Below, piece after piece: positions 16,801 through 25,522 of a stretch of 64,000 nt of DNA. Source of the DNA: Legionella cardiaca. Its GTDB lineage: Bacteria > Pseudomonadota > Gammaproteobacteria > Legionellales > Legionellaceae. The stretch is taken from positions 83,501-147,500 of the forward strand of contig NZ_CP119078.1 of the NCBI RefSeq assembly GCF_029026145.1. Direction: 5' to 3'. The notes under the pieces are model-generated. The model did not search any database and was not told the DNA's origin. It saw only the letters and a program-made list of their open reading frames with translations. The position numbers and the translations under genes were made by a program. Numbering within the stretch: the stretch's first letter is position 1; each line of letters begins with the position of its first letter.

Positions 16801-17256
16801 ATTGGGGGAACGCAAATCATGAAAGGCTATCTTAATATGCCGACAAAATCAGCCGAGGTGCTGATTGAGGAAGGGGAGGATTTTATTTGGTATAAATCCG
16901 GTGATAAAGGGAGTTTGGATAATGATGGTTATTTAACCATTGTTGATAGATATTCACGATTCGCCAAAATTGGTGGTGAAATGTTGAGTTTAGGGCAAGT
17001 GGAAGAGCAATGGTTGCAAGAAATTAACGATGACAATATAGAGCTCATGGCGATTGCAATCCCTGACGATAAAAAAGGAGAGCAATTAGCGTTGATTTAT
17101 TCTGGTGCGCAATCACCAAGTGAAATAATGCAAATACTAACGGCGTCCAATTTATCCAAATTGATGCTTCCTAAAAAAATTAAGCAATTGGATGAGTTAC
17201 CAAAACTTGGGAGTGGTAAATTAAACTATCAGGCAGCTAAACAACTTATTGATTAA
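13807..17256 (+). CDS. aas: Three-domain LplT-PlsC-acyl-ACP synthetase (Aas-like lysophospholipid repair protein)
   Basis: A 1149-residue fusion. Residues 1-420 form an LplT-like MFS lysophospholipid flippase ('LLPYILLFTPSGFLADKFPK'). Residues about 440-620 form a PlsC acyltransferase with H455-x4-D460 in 'GNHVSFIDW' and 'FPEGRLSRNGQ' near 523. Residues about 650-1149 form an AMP-binding acyl-ACP synthetase with 'SSGSEGKPKG' near 796, 'YEGYGATEVAP' and 'KSGDKGSLDNDGYL'. In E. coli lplT and aas are two adjacent genes; here both are in one chain, as in some other Proteobacteria. Predicted role: import lysophospholipid to the inner leaflet, activate a fatty acid on ACP and re-acylate. The start ATG 13807 follows TTGGAG; the longer frame from 13741 overlaps the methyltransferase gene. 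Confidence 0.9.
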   Translation: MKLTQVKGFYPYMMVVFFNTFIDLGHKILIQDTLYQTATGTAYTILSAIINALILLPYILLFTPSGFLADKFPKSVVLRITAAVEIPLTLLITWCYYQGYFWGAFSLTLLLAIQSALNSPAKYGYIKEIFGKEHLSQANAIVQTLTIVSILGATFLFTYIFSYFIASLGLQQSLDKSLLLQAFAPAGFLLVLFSIFETAMTFKLLQKDAADPQSQYEPAKYFRGYYLKNYLQKASKNYVIFTCIMGLSVFWAVNQVLLASYGAFLKDHIGNISVIFAQGSLAMGGIGILLGALYAGKVSQGFVETGLIPVAAVGICLGLLVLPALSSQSAIVLLFLVYGFFGGMLIVPLNALIQFNAPRQELGKILSANNFVQNCFMIGFLLLTVIFSLIGMDSLILLYGLFVIALAGAIYTIITLPQSLVRYLLYFVASKFYRLSVYQLDNLPSTGGVLLLGNHVSFIDWAILQIACPRPIRFVMERSIYEVWYLKWLFKKFNTIPIARGASHEALREINIALNAGEVVVLFPEGRLSRNGQLGAFRTGFERAAMGANAVIVPFYIHGLWGAKASYASSYYKKLIKANNRRVSVIYGAVMDINSKAQEVKQKVRELSIKAWKLSTNELDSIQSEWAYKAQKMGNLTAIISENGDKISNNRLLALVLFFSRNIKKIVKNQQNIAILLPSSLGGIIANLSSLCLGKTVVNLNYTTGGALLELACQQAAIKTIITSRAFVEKIKARGIEFDSLFSMATVIYLEDFKPEKNKLLIVSMLLLTKLLPFWLLKLLFIKETPINNTAAILFSSGSEGKPKGIELTHRNLLSNINQVASVFGVEEKDVILNCLPLFHAFGLTVTTLLPLLKSIPVVCYPDPTNSLAIAKLIFRHKVTLFCGTSTFLGLYARNNAIHPMMLSSLRMVIAGAEKLSPKVYQEFKRRFNLEIYEGYGATEVAPVASCNLPDVLSPEDWHVHTANKPGTVGLPLPGCAFRIVDPNTLQDLPLGEEGLVLIGGTQIMKGYLNMPTKSAEVLIEEGEDFIWYKSGDKGSLDNDGYLTIVDRYSRFAKIGGEMLSLGQVEEQWLQEINDDNIELMAIAIPDDKKGEQLALIYSGAQSPSEIMQILTASNLSKLMLPKKIKQLDELPKLGSGKLNYQAAKQLID

Positions 17257-17374
17257 TTTCAATATTAAATTTTTGCGTCTTTGCATAAATTTATATTTTA
17301 TTTGTTTTGTTAATACTCCCCTAATAAATTAGGCGTATATTTGCAACAAGCAATATAGTTTTTTATCAAAATTT

Positions 17375-19579
17375 ATGTCTGGTGATTATGGTCTAGCTGA
17401 GATCAACTCTATAGCTGATGCTAATGCAGCTTGGGATTCCTTTTTTGGTCGTTTTTTTTCGTCAGAAATTCCTGAAGGCGTTGATGTATCTTTCGACCCT
17501 ACATTACGACAATTTGCTCCTCGCAAAAATAAAAACGCGAAGTATCAGTCTCCTTTTTCCCCTAAAAAAGTCGAGGCGATTACTGCAGGAGAAAAAACGC
17601 TGCATTCGGATGATTTTGATGATTTTTTAAATGGCAATATCATCACAATTCCTGAGCGTATTACTCTCACTAAAGAGGGGCTTGCACAAGTTGCAAGTGC
17701 AATTCAGAGTGGGGATTTTGCTAATGAGTCACTAATGACAGAGGAACATACGTTTTACGCACTGTGGCTATTTAAACAAAACAAAATCACCCGCCAACAA
17801 ATGACGACTATTCTCGATAGGGCGCAATTTCCGCAAGATTATCCTATTGAAAAGACCTATAAAATTCTGGATGAATCGGGTAATTTTACCGAAGAGGCAA
17901 AGAGGTTTTTAATCCCCGTTATTAAGAAAAATGCTTTTGGTGGAGAGTGTACCCAATGGCATATAGACCGCTTGCATTTATTGATTAGAGCCTTGCCTAA
18001 ATCAGAGCAAATCTTTTATCTTTCAAAACCTAATCCAAATATTATTGCTGAGGAAAGTGCTCCTAAGCAATTAGGAAACGCGTTATTCAGGAATCGTTCC
18101 TGGTATAGAGTAACAGATGAGGAAGGACTCCATGAATTTCATATGTCTTTCGGTACTATTGAAGCTCTGCAAATTGCTGTAAGTGGTATCAACGGTGCTG
18201 CAGCAAGTCGGGCTAAACTAGGCAAAGTGGGCATTGATGCAGTCAAGGAAGGCATCGAATATAACTATAGACCTACTGCCATTAGTATGCGTAATAGTGG
18301 GGTTGAGACAACCACCAAAGGTATTCATGATTATGTTGATAGTCCAATGCCGGCAGTAACTTCTCATGATGTTTTTCATGCAAGATTACATAACACGATA
18401 AGACCGGAATTTCACATGATGTTAAATCATATGAATCAGGTTATTGCCAAGCATACAAAACAAAAATGGTCAAAAACAATGTGGGAATTGGTTGATCGCG
18501 AATTTCATGCTTTCCAATATGAAAAAGTTAATTTGAGCTCTGCTAAAGACGGTGCTAAACGCTTTGTAGAAATGCTTCACCCCAAAGATGGTGATCGGGC
18601 GTATTTATTTAATTGCAAGACATTCGGAGAATTAAGTGACGATGGTTTTGCCATAGTCTGGAATATGGTGCATCAAAAAGAAGTTTGGCAAAGACTATAC
18701 AAAATAGATGTTGATGCTTTTGGCATTCCTGATGAAGCAGATGAGCAGACTACTGATGCACTCGGTTCTGAGGAAAAGGAAACTCAATTTATGGCTTTCC
18801 GCTATCGCTACATAATTGAAAAAATGAAGGATTTCAAAGAAGTAGTTGGTAGCGAGCACCAGTATTCTGAAATACTCGCATTAAAATACCGTTTGTTTAC
18901 TGCGATGATTAATAAAACTGCGTTCCAGATGATGTGTAAACTTCTAGACTCTTTAAGCGAAACATTAATCAATGGGCAAGAGCAGAAGTTAGTATTTGGT
19001 AAATATCAGCAAGACGATACTAAAAATTTAACAGCGTTGAAATTCGGTAAAGAGGTTATCGTTACAAAAAATGCGGCAAAAAAATTAATTCCTACGCTGA
19101 TTAATATGGAAATTATTTCTCAATTAGGTGACAAAGATGATGATGCAGTGCAAAGAGAAGTGAAAAAAGTAGTAAAAGAATTCAGAAGTACGTATCAAGG
19201 CAGTAAGTTTTCACAAGAGCTCCTGAATAGCTCAATCGCTAATTTATCATCTATAAATCAGCAATTAGAGTTTCTTGAAGCCTGTTATGAAGAAATAATT
19301 CATTCACAGGGGTATGTCAGAAGACATGAGACAATGGATAAAATGTTTGCTTTTTTCAAAAACCCATTAACAACTTCGCAACGACAACATATCGCTTTAC
19401 TCAAAGAAAAGCGAAATGAATTACTTCGCACTCACCTGGACACGGTATCAGAAGATAAAAAAGAAATACTTCAATGGTGTCTTAAAGAGCGTGGTTCAAA
19501 TCTGTCTCTTTGTAAGATAGAGCGCTTTTATCTCCATTGGGATTCAACTATTCCATCTGCTCAAGAGATAAGACCTTAA
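17375..19579 (+). CDS. Large soluble protein of unknown function, effector candidate
   Basis: A 734-residue protein with no signal peptide, no membrane helix and no domain I recognise. It has an acidic N-terminus ('HSDDFDDFLNGN'), a His-rich stretch 'VTSHDVFHARLHNTIRPEFH' near residues 330-350, and long helical segments in the C-terminal half ('EFLEACYEEIIHSQGYVRRH'). It is monocistronic, preceded by 118 bp of A/T-rich DNA and followed by a repeat. Large stand-alone soluble proteins without homologues are typical Dot/Icm effector genes in Legionella, but this is context only. The clustered His residues could bind metal; that is a guess. The ATG lacks a good ribosome site. Confidence 0.7.
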   Translation: MSGDYGLAEINSIADANAAWDSFFGRFFSSEIPEGVDVSFDPTLRQFAPRKNKNAKYQSPFSPKKVEAITAGEKTLHSDDFDDFLNGNIITIPERITLTKEGLAQVASAIQSGDFANESLMTEEHTFYALWLFKQNKITRQQMTTILDRAQFPQDYPIEKTYKILDESGNFTEEAKRFLIPVIKKNAFGGECTQWHIDRLHLLIRALPKSEQIFYLSKPNPNIIAEESAPKQLGNALFRNRSWYRVTDEEGLHEFHMSFGTIEALQIAVSGINGAAASRAKLGKVGIDAVKEGIEYNYRPTAISMRNSGVETTTKGIHDYVDSPMPAVTSHDVFHARLHNTIRPEFHMMLNHMNQVIAKHTKQKWSKTMWELVDREFHAFQYEKVNLSSAKDGAKRFVEMLHPKDGDRAYLFNCKTFGELSDDGFAIVWNMVHQKEVWQRLYKIDVDAFGIPDEADEQTTDALGSEEKETQFMAFRYRYIIEKMKDFKEVVGSEHQYSEILALKYRLFTAMINKTAFQMMCKLLDSLSETLINGQEQKLVFGKYQQDDTKNLTALKFGKEVIVTKNAAKKLIPTLINMEIISQLGDKDDDAVQREVKKVVKEFRSTYQGSKFSQELLNSSIANLSSINQQLEFLEACYEEIIHSQGYVRRHETMDKMFAFFKNPLTTSQRQHIALLKEKRNELLRTHLDTVSEDKKEILQWCLKERGSNLSLCKIERFYLHWDSTIPSAQEIRP

Positions 19580-19590
19580 AAGTTCTTGCC

Positions 19591-19663
19591 ATTCCCGCGT
19601 GGGCGGGAATCCATCTCCCAATCCAGTAAATAATATGAGAGATAGATTCCCGACACAGAAATG
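19591..19663. repeat. ATTCCCGC palindromic intergenic repeat
   Basis: ATTCCCGC-GTGG-GCGGGAAT (19591-19610) is a perfect hairpin. It is followed by CCATCTCCC and, about 30 bp later, an inverted relative (GAGAGATAGATTCCCG). This is the common dispersed 'ATTCCCGC…GCGGGAAT-CCAT' intergenic element of Proteobacteria, distinct from the GTAGGTTGGG family. It may also end transcription of the preceding gene. Confidence 0.6.
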
Positions 19664-19758
19664 ACAAACAAGCTACCCATTAAAAAATGATAAATTGTTC
19701 AAAAAAAGTGATGTCCTTCAGGGCAACGTTTTCCTATATTTTATTTACCTCGTAATTT

Positions 19759-21117
19759 CTAGATTCGCTTATATACCAATTTCACGTCACCTTGGATGTG
19801 TTGCGTTAAAGCGCTTACCTTTTGATTTTGGTCGACTTCAAAGGTTAAGGTCATCACACTATTGGGCGTAAAGAATGATGTTTCGGTATAAGGAATAAAA
19901 ATCATGTTATTGAAGAGAAGATGATTATTTTTTGTTGCTTGAATTTTAATCTCAGTGGGAAGTAGCGAATTTTTGTAGGTGCCTGCATAACGAGCTAATA
20001 GGGCTTGATCAAGTTTTACTGGCTTATGGAGAGGCGCTGCAAGGGCGGGTTTATAAATTCTTGTCACTTCTTGAGCGATAAAGACGGGGTCAATATGGTT
20101 GCTATTCATTAATACCACGACCGTGAAATTGTCATCAGGAAAGCGTGAAATCTGTGTACGAAATCCTTGCCACTGACCTGCATGCTCTATGTGCCGATGA
20201 TCATTCACGTTTCCTATTATCCAACCAAAACTGTAAGGAAAATTACGACCATTCTTTAATTTGATAGGCGTCCACCAGGCTTGATACATCGCTTTGCTTA
20301 ATATTTTTTGTTTGTCTAAAGCATCGTTCCACTTAGCCATGTCATTTAACGTTGTTAGCACACTGCCATCGGCAGTAGTATTTAAACTGGGGGCAACCCA
20401 GGATTGGTTTTGTAGTTTATTGTCGATCATCTCATAACCGGCAGCACGATTTGGGATAATTTCTGCTACGTTATTGATGCGGGTGGAAGCCATTCCTAAG
20501 GGCTTAAAAGCAACTTCCTGAAGATAGTCACCATAAAATTTGCCACTGACTTTATGAATAATGATACCTAAGAGAACATAGCCACCGTTGCTATACATCC
20601 AATCTTCCCCAGGTTTAAATAGCAATTTTTGTTTGGCAATAAAGTCTAGTAATTGCGCTTCGGTGTAATCCTGTTGATTATTAAAATCTGCGGGGAAACC
20701 TGGAATTCCTGAGGTATGCGATAAAAGTTGTCGAATGGTAATTTGTTTCCAATCAGAAGGAATCGACTCTCCTAAATATTTATCAAGTGGGTCATCCAAA
20801 CTTGTTATTTTACCGCTATCAACCAAGGTTAAAATTGCGAAAGCAGTAAAATGCTTACTTGCTGAGGCAAGTTGAAAAACAGTATCGGGTGTTACAGGAG
20901 TAGTTAATTCCAGATTAGAAAAACCATAACCTTGGTTTTTAATAATTTTGCCATCTTCAATCACCAATACCCCGAGCCCTGGAATCTGTTGTTCTTTCAT
21001 TTCCTTATTAATAAAAGAATCAACTTGCTCATGCGGCTCACTGGCAAAACTTGCTGAGCCAAATAGCAAACTAAACAGTGTGGTTAGAAACAAAAGAAAA
21101 GGGCGAATGGATAACAT
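19759..21117 (-). CDS. Secreted serine hydrolase, class C beta-lactamase/PBP-like
   Basis: A 452-residue exported protein of the beta-lactamase-related serine hydrolase family. The signal peptide is 'MLSIRPFLLFLTTLFSLLFG' plus ASFA. The catalytic Ser-x-x-Lys is in 'LASASKHFTAF', the Tyr-Ser-Asn motif in 'WMYSNGGYVLLG', and the third motif (His-x-Gly type) in 'IEHAGQWQGF'. An additional C-terminal beta domain of about 110 residues follows. Members act as D-amino peptidases, esterases or carboxypeptidases; antibiotic hydrolysis cannot be inferred. Two in-frame ATGs exist, 21123 and 21117. The second is chosen because AGGA lies 6 bp before it and would abut the first. Confidence 0.85.
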   Translation of the reverse strand: MLSIRPFLLFLTTLFSLLFGSASFASEPHEQVDSFINKEMKEQQIPGLGVLVIEDGKIIKNQGYGFSNLELTTPVTPDTVFQLASASKHFTAFAILTLVDSGKITSLDDPLDKYLGESIPSDWKQITIRQLLSHTSGIPGFPADFNNQQDYTEAQLLDFIAKQKLLFKPGEDWMYSNGGYVLLGIIIHKVSGKFYGDYLQEVAFKPLGMASTRINNVAEIIPNRAAGYEMIDNKLQNQSWVAPSLNTTADGSVLTTLNDMAKWNDALDKQKILSKAMYQAWWTPIKLKNGRNFPYSFGWIIGNVNDHRHIEHAGQWQGFRTQISRFPDDNFTVVVLMNSNHIDPVFIAQEVTRIYKPALAAPLHKPVKLDQALLARYAGTYKNSLLPTEIKIQATKNNHLLFNNMIFIPYTETSFFTPNSVMTLTFEVDQNQKVSALTQHIQGDVKLVYKRI

Positions 21118-21221
21118 GAACATTCCTGTAAACGTTATATTGAGTAGTTAGTGTATATTAGGAGGCATGCTATTGAAATTATGAAAAATAAAAATACAAA
21201 TACTGCTAAATGGCTGCCAAG

Positions 21222-22409
21222 TTAAGGCGCCATTAACAATTCGGTAGTATGTTTTTTACTCCAGTTTAATAGGGTAGAAGAAACAACCCCGGCAATAAGT
21301 CCCCAGAACGCAGCGCCAATTCCAAATAAGCTAATGCCGGAAGCGGAAACAAGGATAGTGATAATTGCTGGTTCTCGATGGACGTCTTCCTCAAGTGCTG
21401 TTTTTAGGCTACTGGCAATAGTGCTAAATAACGCTAATCCAGCCAGAGCTAAAATGAGTTCTTGGGGTAGGTTTTGGTATAAGGTCACTACGGTAACGCC
21501 GAATAACCCTATTAATAACCAACATATCCCGCCAAAAATGGTTGCTTTATAGCGTCTCTCAGGATCATTATCGGCTTCTTTGCTGCAACAAATAGCAGCC
21601 GTCATTGCTGTTAAACAAATTGAAAAACTACCAAAAGGTGCCAGGAGAAGATTGGTAATACCTGTCCAGCTTATTAATGATGAAAAAGGTGGTTGATAAC
21701 CTGATGCTCGCAGTATGGCAATGCCTGGAACATTTTGGGAGGTCATGGTTACTATAAATAAGGGGAGTCCAACGCTTATTAAGGTAGCGAAGGAAAAAAC
21801 AGGCATAGTAAAGATTGGGGATGGTAAAGAAAGACTAAAATGCGTGACATGGAATAAACCTTCTACTTTGGCGACAAGAATACCGATGACAAGAACTAAT
21901 AAAATTCCATAACGAGGACAAAATCGCTTACCTAGTAAATAAGTTAGTAGCATTGGAAATACTAGTGAAAATTGATTCTGCATAGCGACAAAAACATTCA
22001 TGCCAAAGTGAAACAGGATTCCTGCCAACATAGCAGAGGTGAGTGTAGGAGGAATATGTCTTATTAGTTTTTCAAAAATGCCTGTAATTCCTGCCAGGGT
22101 GGTTAGTAACGCTGCAAAGATGAATGCGCCAATGGCTTCAGGCATGGTTATTCCCGATAAACTTGTAACAAGCAAAGCTGCCCCGGAAGTTGACCATCCA
22201 GTCAAAATTGGGATGCGATAACGGAGAGAAAGTCCAATACAAGTAATTGCCATGCTCATGCCTAAGGCAAAAAGCCATGAACTAATTTCTTTAGAAGTTG
22301 CGCCAGCCATAATGGCTGCTTGAAATACAATAACGGCAGAACTGGTAAAACCAACCATAACTGCAACAAAACCGGCAGTCATATTAGCCAAAGAAAAATA
22401 TCTAAGCAT
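21222..22409 (-). CDS. BenE-family benzoate/H+ symporter-like permease
   Basis: A 395-residue polytopic membrane protein, about 12 helices, of the BenE family: 'AGFVAVMVGFTSSAVIVFQA', 'GWSTSGAALL', 'PEAIGAFIFAALLTTLAGI', and 'MTSQNVPGIAILRASGYQPP', the most typical BenE segment. BenE proteins import benzoate or related aromatics with protons, but many homologues sit outside catabolic operons and their substrates are unknown, as here: no benzoate-degradation gene is nearby. It is transcribed leftwards, with 104 bp to the serine hydrolase gene. Confidence 0.85.
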   Translation of the reverse strand: MLRYFSLANMTAGFVAVMVGFTSSAVIVFQAAIMAGATSKEISSWLFALGMSMAITCIGLSLRYRIPILTGWSTSGAALLVTSLSGITMPEAIGAFIFAALLTTLAGITGIFEKLIRHIPPTLTSAMLAGILFHFGMNVFVAMQNQFSLVFPMLLTYLLGKRFCPRYGILLVLVIGILVAKVEGLFHVTHFSLSLPSPIFTMPVFSFATLISVGLPLFIVTMTSQNVPGIAILRASGYQPPFSSLISWTGITNLLLAPFGSFSICLTAMTAAICCSKEADNDPERRYKATIFGGICWLLIGLFGVTVVTLYQNLPQELILALAGLALFSTIASSLKTALEEDVHREPAIITILVSASGISLFGIGAAFWGLIAGVVSSTLLNWSKKHTTELLMAP

Positions 22410-22514
22410 GCTTAATCCTAGAGGGGGGTATTGGAACAGAGAACATCAAGAATTTCCACCTTCTGATTATACCATAATTTTGATTTTGTGAATTAGCAAA
22501 AGGCAAGTTAGCGC

Positions 22515-23294
22515 CTAATTTGCCAATACTCCTTCGTAAAAAGCCGCGTTTGATACAGAGATACTCCCCGAAAAAGGATAGTCAAAACTAAGTGCTAAGG
22601 TGAGATTGAAACTAATAACAGTGGCTAAACAAAAGGTAGCAAAAATACGCAAAGCTCCCTCTCTAGCTTTTAAAAGACTTGATAAAAAAATGATAACCAT
22701 TGCCCCTAAGATTAACGCTGTGCGCATTTCATCTGTGAGAATGCTTTTCATGGAAATCAGGCGATTGCGTCTATCTTTTAATGTGGCGTCAATGTTGTTA
22801 ATTATTTGGCGGTAAAAGAGTGCTTGTTTCTGTGTTTTAGGATCGTAGGTTTGAAATGTTTTATACAGATTATAGGTAGCCGCCCATGCTTTTTCGCTCT
22901 CCTTGCCTTGCCGCATGGTTTGCCATTCATCGACTCTTATTGCCTCTAGATAGCGATAAACAGCGTTTTTTAATATTGATCTATCTTCCTCGGGAAAAAC
23001 CTCAATATTGCGCACGATGATACTCAGTGCGTCGGCTTCTTGATAAACAATTCTCTGCACAGCCAGATATTGATTCCAGAGAGCAATAATCACAAAGCCT
23101 AAAAAAACCCCATAGCCACTTCCCATAATACTAAGAATGTTGTCAGTGCTGCGTGAGTATTCGCTATTTACTGTTTCTTTAGGAATCAAAATTGATGCCA
23201 GATAGCTCGCTAACGCTGAAAAAGCGGTGAGCAACACCAGAATAAGTAAAAAAATTTGCAATACAGAGAATGTATTGATTAATTCGCGAAACAT
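22515..23294 (-). CDS. DUF4239 membrane protein
   Basis: A 259-residue inner-membrane protein with an N-terminal pair of helices (about residues 12-34 and 56-75) and two or three near the C-terminus (about 185-245), separated by a cytoplasmic helical region. The segments 'SIMGSGYGVFLGFVIIALWN', 'VYQEADALSIIVRN' and 'RNRLISMKSILTDEM' are characteristic of DUF4239, a family distantly related to bestrophin-like channels. Function is unknown. It is 105 bp upstream of benE on the same strand; the gap includes A/T-rich DNA, so separate transcription is possible. Confidence 0.75.
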   Translation of the reverse strand: MFRELINTFSVLQIFLLILVLLTAFSALASYLASILIPKETVNSEYSRSTDNILSIMGSGYGVFLGFVIIALWNQYLAVQRIVYQEADALSIIVRNIEVFPEEDRSILKNAVYRYLEAIRVDEWQTMRQGKESEKAWAATYNLYKTFQTYDPKTQKQALFYRQIINNIDATLKDRRNRLISMKSILTDEMRTALILGAMVIIFLSSLLKAREGALRIFATFCLATVISFNLTLALSFDYPFSGSISVSNAAFYEGVLAN

Positions 23295-23485
23295 AGGTGT
23301 CCTGACTTTCTATTTACCTCTCTCATAAAGTTAGTACTATTAACTAACTTCTGTCCAGATAACTTAAGAGAAACGTTTGTTTGGCAATAAAAATCAAGTT
23401 GATAACGCTGATTTGAAAAAGGATTGCAGAATTTAATTTCCATGAATATCATGAACAATCTGCATATGGCAAAGGCTTAAGGACA

Positions 23486-25507
23486 TCAAAAATTTTGCTG
23501 CAATAGACGTGACATTTCATCAACTGTTAATGGCTGTTTTTCAAAGTAAAAACCTTGAGCCATTGTGCATTGATACTGAAAAAGTAAATTCAGCTGTTCT
23601 TCTGTTTCTACTCCTTCTGTGATTACATTTAAACCCAAGCTGTTTCCCAAACCAATAATTGACTTTACAATCGTTGCATGATCAGAGTCAGTGGCTAAAT
23701 CCCTTATGAAAGATTTATCGATTTTTAAGCTATTAACGGGCAAATCTTTTAACCTTGTTAGAGAAGAATAGCCGGTTCCAAAATCATCAATTGAAAGCTT
23801 AATTCCCATGCTTTTTAATTGTTTTAACGAGTCATCCAAATCAACAGCACTAGTCATGACGGCGGTTTCTGTTAACTCTAACTCTAAATTTTTTGCTGAC
23901 ATGTTTGTTTCTTGAAGAATATTTTTCATGGAGTTTAAAAAATTTTTGTCTTCCAGTTGTTTAGGCGATAAGTTAATTGCCAAATTTATATTCCTGGCAA
24001 TAATTCCTTGATCTTGCCAACTCATGTATTGTTTACATGCACTTCGTAATACCCATTCTCCAAGCTGCAGAATTAAACCATTTTTTTCTGTAATCGGGAT
24101 AAACTCCGCAGGCATAACAGCGCCGAGCGTAGGATGCTGCCATCTTAATAATACTTCCATGCCAATGATTTGTTTGCGAGGGAGTTTATATTGAGGCTGA
24201 TAAACCAAATAAAATTCTTCTTTTCTCATTGCATCAATCAAGCTCATTTCTATTTCAGAACGGCGAGAAAAATTATTATGGATGGTATTTGTAAAAAATT
24301 GATAATTGTTACGTCCCAGCTCTTTTACTGTATACAACGCCATATCCGCATTTTTGAGTAACGTAGAAGCATCTTTTCCTGATTTCGGAGCAATAACTAT
24401 TCCGGCGCTTACCGTAGCTAGAAAACAATGATTTTCCAATTCGATAGGTTTGTTAAAACGACGAATTAAGGATTTAGCAAATTTATCTACTTCCTGCTCC
24501 GTTTTGATATTAGAAAGTAGAATAACAAATTCATCGCCACCTAATCTGGCAACTATATCATTTGCACGAATGTTTTCTCGCAGATGTTTAGCAACAGTAA
24601 CCAATAATTGATCCCCTACATGATGACCAAAGGTATCATTAACCTGTTTAAAGTTGTCTAAATCTAGAAGTAATATGGCAAACTGTTCATGATTCTGGCG
24701 AGACCTGGTTATGGTTTTATTTAAGGTCTTTTCAAACGCAGAGCGATTATATAAATTTGTGAGAATGTCATGGCTGGATAGATATAAGAGTTCCTTTTCT
24801 GCTTTCTTACGAGAGGTAATATTTGTTCCGTATACATTAACGTAATGAAGTGAGCCTGGCGTGATACTGAACAAATATTCATTTTCCAGACAAGTTTCTT
24901 CGATTAGCTGTTCCTTTTGTTCTTTAATCGCTAAATTAATGGCAGTTAGCACATTAGGAGGAATTCGGTGGCCACATGTTTTTTCCCAGAATTCAAATAA
25001 GGCGTTCGCTGCCTCATTAATAAAAAGGAGTTCTTTATTATAACTTACTGAGAAAATGGGGGCAGCATTATTTTCAGGAATAGATGCTAAAAATTTGATT
25101 TTTTCCTGAGATTTTTGTTTCTCGGTAATCTCACGCATGATAATAATAAGACTAATTTCTTCATCCAGACTTTGAAATTGCCTTAAATACACTTCAAGAA
25201 AAATAGGATTACCATCACGGAGGAGGTTATAGATATTAAAATCATGCCTTCCCTGGAGTGAAAGATAATCCTTAAATGAAATAACGTTATTTGCTTGCCT
25301 AAGTTGTATTAATTCATCAATGGCATTACCTAATATTGCAATATGCGGACGTTTAATTAGATGACTAAACTGCTCATTACACCACATGATAATGCCATGA
25401 TTATTGGTCCAAATGATGGCATCATCAATCACCCCTAATGACAATTCCATTTTACTTAGTGTACGGCGGAGTTGAGTAATAATGGCTAATATTTTGTCAT
25501 CTTTCAT
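23486..25507 (-). CDS. PAS-GGDEF-EAL cyclic-di-GMP signalling protein
   Basis: A 673-residue protein. Two PAS-like regions (about residues 17-125 and 137-235) precede a GGDEF domain (R-L-GGDEF near 322, with an RAND inhibitory I-site five residues before it) and an EAL domain. The EAL signature is EVL ('GMEVLLRWQHP', near 451). 'LELTETAVM', 'DDFGTGYSSL' and 'LKIDKSFIRDL' retain the metal- and base-contributing residues, so both synthesis and hydrolysis of c-di-GMP are plausible. No membrane helix is seen, so it is cytosolic. ATG 25507 has GGAAG five bases upstream. It follows a PAS-only gene by 15 bp, surely co-transcribed, suggesting that the small PAS protein modulates it. Confidence 0.92.
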   Translation of the reverse strand: MKDDKILAIITQLRRTLSKMELSLGVIDDAIIWTNNHGIIMWCNEQFSHLIKRPHIAILGNAIDELIQLRQANNVISFKDYLSLQGRHDFNIYNLLRDGNPIFLEVYLRQFQSLDEEISLIIIMREITEKQKSQEKIKFLASIPENNAAPIFSVSYNKELLFINEAANALFEFWEKTCGHRIPPNVLTAINLAIKEQKEQLIEETCLENEYLFSITPGSLHYVNVYGTNITSRKKAEKELLYLSSHDILTNLYNRSAFEKTLNKTITRSRQNHEQFAILLLDLDNFKQVNDTFGHHVGDQLLVTVAKHLRENIRANDIVARLGGDEFVILLSNIKTEQEVDKFAKSLIRRFNKPIELENHCFLATVSAGIVIAPKSGKDASTLLKNADMALYTVKELGRNNYQFFTNTIHNNFSRRSEIEMSLIDAMRKEEFYLVYQPQYKLPRKQIIGMEVLLRWQHPTLGAVMPAEFIPITEKNGLILQLGEWVLRSACKQYMSWQDQGIIARNINLAINLSPKQLEDKNFLNSMKNILQETNMSAKNLELELTETAVMTSAVDLDDSLKQLKSMGIKLSIDDFGTGYSSLTRLKDLPVNSLKIDKSFIRDLATDSDHATIVKSIIGLGNSLGLNVITEGVETEEQLNLLFQYQCTMAQGFYFEKQPLTVDEMSRLLQQNF

Positions 25508-25522
25508 ATTGCTTCCATTAGC

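Noticed and set aside
19759..21117. Beta-lactam resistance gene
   Set aside because: The serine hydrolase has class-C-like motifs, but these are shared with esterases and D-aminopeptidases, and it has an extra C-terminal domain.
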